A stretch of 12,632 nt of DNA from Bacteroidota bacterium (GTDB lineage Bacteria; Bacteroidota; Bacteroidia; UBA7662; CANHCV01): assembly GCA_027488715.1 (NCBI GenBank), contig JAIYBD010000026.1:1-12632 (forward strand). The letters are read 5' to 3'. Position 1 is the first letter of the stretch. Every line of letters begins with the position of its first letter. The notes under the pieces were generated by a model. The model saw only the letters and a program-made list of their open reading frames with translations, was not told the DNA's origin and did not search any database. Below are positions 6,352-12,632 of this stretch, piece by piece. The position numbers and the translations under genes are program-made.

Positions 6352-7899
6352 ATGGCTATTCAACAGCGGAAATTTATTCTTTCGGTTTTGAAAACGGGTT
6401 TGCGTTTGAGAAATCGTCTTCGTCCTTCCCAACAAAGGGCCATTATACGACAAGAAAAGGTACTAGGTAAATTAATGGCTCAGGCCATGGATACCCAATT
6501 GGGAAAGGAATATCAATTTGAATCAATATTAAAAAAGGATCATTTTGTTGAAGAATTTCAGAGAATAGTTCCTTTGGTCGATTATTCGGGAATGTATCCT
6601 TGGTGGCAAAAGGCATTCAAAGGTGAGAAAGAGGTTTGTTGGCCAGGTCAGGTTCCTTTTTTTGCCTTGAGTTCAGGAACATCCGAAGACGCTTCCAAAT
6701 TTATTCCTGTGACCAAAGAAATGGTGAAAGCTATTAAACGGGGTGGGATTAAACAAACTTTGGCATTGTTACGTACCCCGCAAGGACGTGAAGCATTAAC
6801 CCATCAAACCCTAATGATTGGTGGAAGCACCGATTTGGAATGGAATGGGGTAAATTTTTCCGGGGATTTAAGCGGAATTACGACGGGAAATCTGCCTTTT
6901 TGGTTTCGTCCTATGTCGGTGCCTCCTCCCGAAATTCGGGCTCAAAAAAATTGGCCAGAGAAGATTGATGAAATTGTTCGAAATGCCAAGGATTGGAATG
7001 TAGGAGTGGTAACGGGAACCTGTTCTTGGATTCAGATTATCATGGAAAGGATTATTGAACACTATCAAGTAAAGTCCATTCATGACATTTGGCCTAATTT
7101 TCAGGTGTTGGTTCACGGTGGAGTGATGATTGATCCGTTTAAAAAGAAATTTGAGGAAATGTTTTCCAGGGAAGTTTTGTATTTCGATACCTACATGGCT
7201 TCGGAAGGTTTTTTTGCGTATCAAGCAACACCTCAAAGTACGGGAATGCGCTTGTTGACTGGGAATCAAATCTTTTTTGAATTTGTTCCATTCGATTCCG
7301 AGAATTTTTCAGAAGATGGAGCATTGTTGCCTCAAGCAAAGGCTATTACATTAAATGATGTTGAGCCCTTTGTGGAATATGCATTGGTGATTTCAACCTG
7401 TTCTGGCGCTTGGAGATATTTAATTGGCGACGTCGTGAAATTTGTTTCGCATTCGAAGTTTGATATTAAAATTGTGGGGCGAACAAAGCATTATTTATCG
7501 ATTTGTGGAGAGCATTTGAGCATGGAAAACATGGCTCGGGCAGTTCGAGATGCAAGTAAATTTTTCAATGCCTCCCTGCCCGAATTTACGGTTGCAGGTG
7601 TGCCGGATGGAAGTTTATTTGCACATCATTGGTTCGTCGCTTGCGAAGAAAATATTGATTCATCTTCCTTAATGGAAAAAATCGATGAAGTTCTTTGTTC
7701 CATTAACGATGATTATCGAGTGGAACGAAAGAATGCCATCAAGAATTTAAAAATCAACGTGGTTCATCCCGATTTATTTATCGATTGGTTGGCCTCGCAA
7801 GGAAAATCAGGAGCTCAAGTAAAGTTTCCCAAAGTCCTCAAAAAGTACCAGTACGAAAGTTTCTTGAACTTTTTAAAAGAAAATCAGGCGATTCATTAA
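6352..7899 (+). CDS. GH3 family acyl-adenylating enzyme (acyl-acid amido synthetase-like)
   Basis: The 515-residue protein belongs to the GH3 family of the ANL adenylating enzymes, best known from plants, where members join amino acids to jasmonate or auxin through an acyl-AMP. The nucleotide-binding motif is SSGTSEDASKFIPVT (107-121), motif 2 is YMASEGFFAY (281-290) and motif 3 is RYLIGDVVKF (355-364), followed by the hinge GRTKHYLSICGEHLS (376-390). Lys493 in VKFPKVLKKY is a C-terminal lysine candidate. Length fits bacterial members. The substrate of GH3 proteins in Bacteroidota is not known to me. The ATG at 6352 follows the promoter directly. The downstream type IX-secreted gene begins 54 bases later on the same strand. 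Family call is strong; substrate unknown. Confidence 0.92.
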   Translation: MAIQQRKFILSVLKTGLRLRNRLRPSQQRAIIRQEKVLGKLMAQAMDTQLGKEYQFESILKKDHFVEEFQRIVPLVDYSGMYPWWQKAFKGEKEVCWPGQVPFFALSSGTSEDASKFIPVTKEMVKAIKRGGIKQTLALLRTPQGREALTHQTLMIGGSTDLEWNGVNFSGDLSGITTGNLPFWFRPMSVPPPEIRAQKNWPEKIDEIVRNAKDWNVGVVTGTCSWIQIIMERIIEHYQVKSIHDIWPNFQVLVHGGVMIDPFKKKFEEMFSREVLYFDTYMASEGFFAYQATPQSTGMRLLTGNQIFFEFVPFDSENFSEDGALLPQAKAITLNDVEPFVEYALVISTCSGAWRYLIGDVVKFVSHSKFDIKIVGRTKHYLSICGEHLSMENMARAVRDASKFFNASLPEFTVAGVPDGSLFAHHWFVACEENIDSSSLMEKIDEVLCSINDDYRVERKNAIKNLKINVVHPDLFIDWLASQGKSGAQVKFPKVLKKYQYESFLNFLKENQAIH

Positions 7900-7908
7900 T
7901 TGGAAACG

Positions 7909-7936
7909 TTTGAAACGCTTTTACTCCTTAAATTTG
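7909..7936 (+). promoter_or_regulatory. Possible promoter for the type IX-secreted protein gene
   Basis: TAAATTTG at 7929-7936 fits the -7 consensus TAnnTTTG exactly. A TTTG is present at 7909-7912, but the spacer is 16 bases, shorter than the usual 19-21, so the -33 match is doubtful. The site lies in the 54-base gap after the GH3 stop and 17 bases before the next ATG, suggesting the downstream genes can be transcribed separately from GH3. Confidence 0.45.
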
Positions 7937-7953
7937 TCAAAAAAATTACCATC

Positions 7954-10869
7954 ATGAGAAAATTTCTCACTCTTTTTTTAGTGTTAAGTTACGGCTTTTT
8001 GAGTGCACAAAATCTAAATCCAGGCGATCTTCAATTCATCGGTATTCAAACGAGAACAGCTGATTATTTCGCTTTCGTAGCTACTACCAATATTCCTGCA
8101 GGTACAGTCATTAAGTTTACTGACCGTGGTTGGGATTCTGCTGGTACTTTTCGAAGTAATGAAGATACCATGACATGGACCACTCCTGCATTATCGAAAG
8201 GACAGGTTACCATCATGAATTGTTCTGCATCTCCTGCCACAGCTAGTACGGGGGGAACATGTGTTGGTTCATTAACTGGGTTATCGCAATCTGGAGAAAA
8301 TTTATTCGCATTTCAAGGAACCTTGGGGGTGCCAAATTTTATTGCAGGTTTAGCTACACAACCCTTTATTTCTTCAGGAACAGCAACTTCCAACACCAGC
8401 TATCTGCCATCAAGCCTTACCTTAGGAACTCATGCATTCCAATTTAATCGTATCCGTTCCAACGGTTATTACCAAATTGACACGACCAATGGAACGGTTC
8501 CTGCGGTTTTGGCGATGATTAACGATACCGCTAATTGGATCATGGCTGATTCGAACAATCTAGGTGGTGTTTCCGCCTGGCCGAATTGGGTATTTTTCAA
8601 CAATACATCCGGCGGCGGTGGCGGCGGCGGTAATCCAACAGGAAATTTACCTCAATATGCTGTTTCTCGAGTAACAGGAATTAATTCTACAACCGGTGTG
8701 GCTGATTCCTTGAACGTGAATTGCCAGCTTATTGGAACTGTTCTTGGAATTAATTTCAGTACGAATGGCTTACAATTTACCCTTTTTGATTCAACAGGGG
8801 GTATTGGCGTGTTCAAAGCTTCCAATGTTACACCGCCTTACACCGTAGTTCAAGGAGATCGAATTTCCGTTTATGGTAAAATTGCCCAATTCAATGGATT
8901 GACCCAAATCAACATGGATTCCATGGTATTTATATCAAGTGGAAATCCAATTTATAATCCGAGCGTAGTATCCAATCTTGGAGAAACCACCGAATCGAAA
9001 TTGGTTCGATTGAATGGGTTGACGTTGGTGAATTCCACTCAATGGCCAGCTTCCGGTTTAAGTGGCAACGTGCAAGCAACCAATGGGGTAGATACTTTTG
9101 TTATTCGGATCGATTCAGATGGAAATATTGATGGTTCTCCAGCTCCAGCAGGAACATTTGATGTGATTGGGATTGGTTCTCAGTTTGATAATTCTAACCC
9201 CTATACGGCAGGTTATCAAATTATGCCGAGAGACACGAATGATATTATTGTAGGAACACAACCTGCCGTTAATCGTATCAATTTTGCTAACGCGAGCGCA
9301 TCGTTTGGTGAGGCCTCAGGTGCAAATTCGGTTTTCCTTACATTCACCACGCCAACAACCCAAAATGATACCTTGAAAATGAGGTTGATTCAAGTTGCTG
9401 GTACACCGGTTTATGGAACGGATTATTCTACAACACCTGCAGCGGTGAATGATACCCTAACCTTGGTCATTCCATCCGGAGCCTCCAATGCCTCTTTCTC
9501 ATTTTCACCCATTAATAATTCAGTAGTTAATGCTGCAAGATCCATACGTTTTCGTATGATTTCGGTGACTTCTGGTTTAGTGCTAGGAACTCAAAATACA
9601 ACTTTAATTTCTATTGCTGACGATGATTCGGCCATTGCACCACAGGTCTTACCAACATATCCGATTGCAACCATCAATACCAGCAATGCAACTACAGGTG
9701 TTTCTGATTCATTGAACGTAAATTGCAAAATTGTCGGTATTGTCAATTCTGTAAATTACAGTACAAATGGATTGCAGTTTGCTCTTTATGATGCATCGGG
9801 TTCGATCACAGCCTTTAAAAGCTCCAATGTTGCCCCACCGTACACGGTAACCGAAGGTGATGAACTTCGAGTAATTGGAAAAGTTTCTCAATTTAACGGA
9901 TTAACCCAGTTAACCATCGACTCGATGGTGGTGTTATCCAGAGGAAATACGGTTAATCCTCCGCAAACGGTAACATCCTTGATGGAAGCTCAGGAATCAA
10001 AATTGATTCAATTGAATGGATATCGTTTGATAAATCCCTCTCAATGGCCAGCAGCCAATAGTAGCGCTAACGTTTCGATTACCAATGGTGCCGACACGGT
10101 TACGTTGAGGATTGATAGCGATACCAACATCGATGGATCAACAGCGCCCAATTCATTATTTAATGTTATTGGAATTCAGACCCAATTTGATAATTCTGCT
10201 CCATTTACCTCGGGGTATCAGATTTTACCAAGAAGAACAACAGATATCATTCCTTTGGTGAATCCTCAAATCAATTTCACTCAATCGGCTGGAACCATTG
10301 CAGAAAATGGTGGAGTATTTAATTTACCCATTTCCCTAAATTCGGCCATGCTTTCCAATGAAGTAGTGAAAGTGGCAATTTCAAACGTAAGCGGCGGTGC
10401 CGTTTATGGTACAAATTACACCACCAATCCCGCCGCTTTGGCAGATACCATCACGTTGGTATTGAACAAAAATACCAATATCGTTGCTATTCCAGTTACG
10501 GTCATCGACAATACCACCTTTAATGCTAACCGGGTCATTCGATTTGATTTGGTGAACAACACTGCGGGAATTACGCTCGGCATTAATCCTTCGTTTACGA
10601 TGACCATTACCGAAAATGATCCTAACTCGGCATGTCCATGCGTTGGTGAACCTACTTCAACCATTTATCCTAATCCTTCCAACGATTTCCTTGTTTTTCC
10701 CTTCGATGGATTACAAACTGTAGAAATTTTCAATCTTGAAGGAAAGAAGATTTTGCATACCCAATTGAATGGAAGACAAAATTGGTCACATGGTTTAAAT
10801 CCTGGATTCTACCTTGTGAAATGGGAAAATCAAGGTGTATTGTTTCAGCAACGATTGATTGTTCGATAA
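7954..10869 (+). CDS. Large secreted protein with duplicated OB-like/Calx-beta-like units and a type IX sorting domain
   Basis: The 971-residue protein starts with a signal peptide (about 1-19, ending in SAQ). Residues 20-215 form a domain seen at the start of many secreted multidomain proteins (GDLQFIGIQ..., AGTVIKFTDRGW). A seven-glycine linker (220-226) follows. Residues 233-435 and 568-767 are homologous OB-like units; each is followed by a Calx-beta-like domain (441-559 and 772-890, ending in SIADDDS and TITENDPN). The C-terminus (about 904-971, YPNPSND..., IFNLEGKK, GFYLVKW, LIVR) is a type A sorting domain recognised by the type IX system for outer-membrane export and cell-surface attachment. 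No catalytic domain is recognised, so adhesion or ligand binding is likelier than enzymatic activity. The start at 7954 gives a proper signal peptide; an in-frame TTG at 7900 would add 18 residues ahead of it. The Ddl gene begins 3 bases after its stop. Confidence 0.88.
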   Translation: MRKFLTLFLVLSYGFLSAQNLNPGDLQFIGIQTRTADYFAFVATTNIPAGTVIKFTDRGWDSAGTFRSNEDTMTWTTPALSKGQVTIMNCSASPATASTGGTCVGSLTGLSQSGENLFAFQGTLGVPNFIAGLATQPFISSGTATSNTSYLPSSLTLGTHAFQFNRIRSNGYYQIDTTNGTVPAVLAMINDTANWIMADSNNLGGVSAWPNWVFFNNTSGGGGGGGNPTGNLPQYAVSRVTGINSTTGVADSLNVNCQLIGTVLGINFSTNGLQFTLFDSTGGIGVFKASNVTPPYTVVQGDRISVYGKIAQFNGLTQINMDSMVFISSGNPIYNPSVVSNLGETTESKLVRLNGLTLVNSTQWPASGLSGNVQATNGVDTFVIRIDSDGNIDGSPAPAGTFDVIGIGSQFDNSNPYTAGYQIMPRDTNDIIVGTQPAVNRINFANASASFGEASGANSVFLTFTTPTTQNDTLKMRLIQVAGTPVYGTDYSTTPAAVNDTLTLVIPSGASNASFSFSPINNSVVNAARSIRFRMISVTSGLVLGTQNTTLISIADDDSAIAPQVLPTYPIATINTSNATTGVSDSLNVNCKIVGIVNSVNYSTNGLQFALYDASGSITAFKSSNVAPPYTVTEGDELRVIGKVSQFNGLTQLTIDSMVVLSRGNTVNPPQTVTSLMEAQESKLIQLNGYRLINPSQWPAANSSANVSITNGADTVTLRIDSDTNIDGSTAPNSLFNVIGIQTQFDNSAPFTSGYQILPRRTTDIIPLVNPQINFTQSAGTIAENGGVFNLPISLNSAMLSNEVVKVAISNVSGGAVYGTNYTTNPAALADTITLVLNKNTNIVAIPVTVIDNTTFNANRVIRFDLVNNTAGITLGINPSFTMTITENDPNSACPCVGEPTSTIYPNPSNDFLVFPFDGLQTVEIFNLEGKKILHTQLNGRQNWSHGLNPGFYLVKWENQGVLFQQRLIVR
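8650..9630 (+). repeat. Internal duplication, copy 1 (OB-like + Calx-beta-like)
   Basis: This encodes residues 233-559 of the secreted protein. Its best-conserved part, residues 247-332, aligns without gaps to the second copy with 54 of 86 identical residues by hand count, including TTGV-x-DSLNVNC, STNGLQF, PPYTV and QFNGLTQ. Confidence 0.85.
9652..10623 (+). repeat. Internal duplication, copy 2 (OB-like + Calx-beta-like)
   Basis: This encodes residues 567-890, in the same domain order as copy 1. Later landmarks also recur: ESKL-x-x-LNG, SQWPA / TQWPA, IDSD-x-NIDGS, QFDNS and GYQI-x-PR. The Calx-beta-like parts are more diverged than the OB-like parts. Confidence 0.85.
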
Positions 10870-10872
10870 TTC

Positions 10873-12632
10873 ATGGATCGGATACGCGTTGGAATATTTT
10901 TTGGCGGTAACTCTCGGGAGAGGGAAATCTCTTTTGCCGGAGGTCGAACGGTTTATGATAACCTCAATAAAGCTATTTTCGAACCGATTCCCATTTTTGT
11001 CGATAGTTTCGGAAATTTTGTAGAACTGCATTGGTCTTTTTTATACAAAGGAAGTATTAGGGACTTTTATCCATCGTCTCAAAGCATGCAATCCATCCAT
11101 GGATTTCAGTTTTATGCAGAGTCCCTTCAACCAAGGTCTAAAGAGGAAGAATTATCCCTTTTAGAAGGATTGGGTCAAGTATTGACCTTCAATCAACTTA
11201 AAAGTAAAATGGATTTGGCCTTCCTTGCTCTGCATGGGGTGAATGGTGAGGATGGAAAATTGCAAGGGCTTTTGGAGTGGTTGGGAATCCCCTACACGGG
11301 TTCGGGAATTTTGCCTAGTGCATTTGGGATGAATAAAGCCATTCAAAAAGAAATGATGGAAGGTCAGTTTGACGTTCCGTCTTATATTCATTTCTCTCGG
11401 GAAGAATGGTTGAAGGAAGCCAATAAACGAGATTTTTACCACCAAGTATTGTCGGATATTGGCTTGCCCATGGTCGTCAAAGCGGCAAACCAAGGTAGTT
11501 CCATTGGTATTTCAGTGTTGGAAGTAGATGATTTCGCATCATTTTTTCAAGCCGTTTCCAAATCACTTTTCATTGAAAGGATTCAGCCAGAATTTTGGAA
11601 AAATAAAACCTCGCCCGAGAAAATCAACTGGATCAAAGAATTCATTGATATCCGTAGCGGAATTGGTTTGCCGATTTGGTCGGAAACCATTCAAAAGGAA
11701 ATTTATCATCCCGATGAATTGTTGCAGGAATTGGACTCCTTCTTTTTAGAAAATGATGAAGAGCTCGTTTTAGAGGCGTTAGATGGCGAGCGAACGGTTT
11801 TGGTTGAGTCGTTTATTTCGGGAAAAGAATTTTCATGCATCGTTGTTGAAAATATGGATGGTGAACCCTTGGCATTACCGCCTACGGGAATCGTTAAAGG
11901 AAATGAAATTTTTGATTACCGATCTAAGTATTTACCAGGGTTGAGTCGAAAAGTTACTCCCATCGAACTCGAAGAAAAACACATCGATTCGATTCGAGAA
12001 CATTGTGTTTCTCTATTTCAAACCTTCCATTTCGATGTATATGCTCGAATTGACGGATTTTTTGGAGATGATGGCCGAATTTTCTTGAATGATCCCAATA
12101 CCACATCGGGAATGATGCCCAGTTCGTTTTTCTTCCATCAAGCTGCTGAAATGGGCCTCAATCCTTCTCAATTTCTGACGTATATCATTCGTACTTCGCT
12201 GGTTGCCCGTAAACGAAATGGATTCCATGCTCGAAGTATGGAAGCACTATTGATGAAATTAGATCATTTGGTTCAAAACTTTCAATCGCCCAATCATTCG
12301 TTACGAAATGTTGCAGTGATCATGGGAGGGTACAGCAGCGAAAGGCACATCAGTGTTGAAAGCGGTCGAAATGTTTACGAGAAATTAGCATCTTCCGGAA
12401 TTTTTCGTCCAATTTCTGTATTTCTATCGGGAGACGCTCATCGTTTTCAATTGCACGCCATTCCTATGAATTTGCATTTGAAAGATAATGCTGATGATAT
12501 CAAGGAAAAAATTGCTGATTATTCAGTTCATCCCATATTGAAGAAAATTCAGCAAGAAGCATCAGAAATTACACATTTTTTTGCCCAAGACAGTATTTTG
12601 TCTCCACAAGAATTAACTTTTGAGCAATTAAA
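10873..12632 (+). CDS. ddl: Tandem D-alanine-D-alanine ligase fusion (first module complete, second begins; runs off the window)
   Basis: An uninterrupted frame of 586 residues remains open at the window end. Residues 1-445 form an ATP-grasp Ddl module: GGNSREREIS (11-20), LHGVNGEDGKLQG (120-132), YTGSGILPSAFGMNK (141-155), VVKAANQGSSIG (201-212), DYRSKYLPG (348-356), ARID (391-394) and NDPNTTSGMMPSS (406-418). Ddl joins two D-alanines for the peptidoglycan stem peptide in the cytoplasm. The module is longer than the usual 300-330 residues: about 58 extra in the N-lobe (near 50-110) and about 70 between 232 and 307. The usual E-x-N metal motif reads D-P-N (407-409). After a linker (446-478) a second module opens with VAVIMGGYSSERHIS (480-494). 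V480-L586 parallels V6-L109, both ending in T-F-x-Q-L. No Shine-Dalgarno is seen; the start is 3 bases after the previous stop. If module 2 is full size the protein nears 930 residues. Confidence 0.9.
   Translation, partial: MDRIRVGIFFGGNSREREISFAGGRTVYDNLNKAIFEPIPIFVDSFGNFVELHWSFLYKGSIRDFYPSSQSMQSIHGFQFYAESLQPRSKEEELSLLEGLGQVLTFNQLKSKMDLAFLALHGVNGEDGKLQGLLEWLGIPYTGSGILPSAFGMNKAIQKEMMEGQFDVPSYIHFSREEWLKEANKRDFYHQVLSDIGLPMVVKAANQGSSIGISVLEVDDFASFFQAVSKSLFIERIQPEFWKNKTSPEKINWIKEFIDIRSGIGLPIWSETIQKEIYHPDELLQELDSFFLENDEELVLEALDGERTVLVESFISGKEFSCIVVENMDGEPLALPPTGIVKGNEIFDYRSKYLPGLSRKVTPIELEEKHIDSIREHCVSLFQTFHFDVYARIDGFFGDDGRIFLNDPNTTSGMMPSSFFFHQAAEMGLNPSQFLTYIIRTSLVARKRNGFHARSMEALLMKLDHLVQNFQSPNHSLRNVAVIMGGYSSERHISVESGRNVYEKLASSGIFRPISVFLSGDAHRFQLHAIPMNLHLKDNADDIKEKIADYSVHPILKKIQQEASEITHFFAQDSILSPQELTFEQL

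Noticed and set aside
6868..7269. 133-codon reading frame opposite the GH3 gene
   Set aside because: It lies inside a well-supported gene, has no recognisable domain or start signal, and its composition fits a shadow of the coding strand.
7900..7953. Terminator after the GH3 gene
   Set aside because: No GC-rich hairpin followed by a T run is present; the small AAACGTTT palindrome here is too weak.
8611..8631. GGC/GGT run as a phase-variation tract
   Set aside because: The unit is three bases long, so slippage would only change the length of a glycine linker and not switch the frame.
10416..10664. 82-codon reading frame opposite the end of the secreted-protein gene
   Set aside because: It is antisense to a conserved Calx-beta-like and sorting region, and no promoter or ribosome site was seen.

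Overview
The window looks like chromosome from a member of Bacteroidota, probably Flavobacteriales or a close relative. Three things point there: a secreted protein ending in a type IX secretion (type A) sorting domain, promoters of the TTTG / TAnnTTTG type, and AT-leaning, tightly packed genes that mostly lack Shine-Dalgarno sequences. No RNA genes, mobile elements, CRISPR arrays or convincing terminators were seen. No stretch over 300 bases is gene-free; the longest gap is 138 bases (6214-6351), a divergent promoter region.

Left arm (minus strand, read from about 6213 down to 1): six genes in one tight cluster. First come two guanidino-group hydrolases of the arginine deiminase fold, an arginine/dimethylarginine-hydrolase-like protein and a CtlX-type citrulline hydrolase; together they could take arginine (or methylarginine) to citrulline and then ornithine without ATP. 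Next is prfA (release factor 1). Then come two SGNH/GDSL esterase-fold exported proteins, the second with a LysM domain nested inside the esterase fold, and finally the start of an MBOAT acyltransferase. The last four genes are separated by 1, -4 and -11 bases. The SGNH + SGNH-LysM + MBOAT set resembles an O-acetylation/deacetylation system for a cell-envelope glycan, with peptidoglycan as the leading guess.

Right arm (plus strand, 6352 to the end): a GH3-family acyl-adenylating enzyme with a near-perfect promoter almost touching its start codon, then a 971-residue type IX-secreted protein built from an internal duplication (OB-like plus Calx-beta-like units), then, 3 bases later, a long D-alanine-D-alanine ligase gene that runs off the window.

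The most unusual item is this last gene. It encodes a complete, enlarged Ddl module and then, in the same uninterrupted frame, starts a second Ddl module. The second copy keeps the same enlarged N-lobe, so this is an old tandem duplication and not an assembly error. The first module has a changed ATP-grasp metal motif (D-P-N for the usual E-x-N) and an extra segment of about 70 residues.
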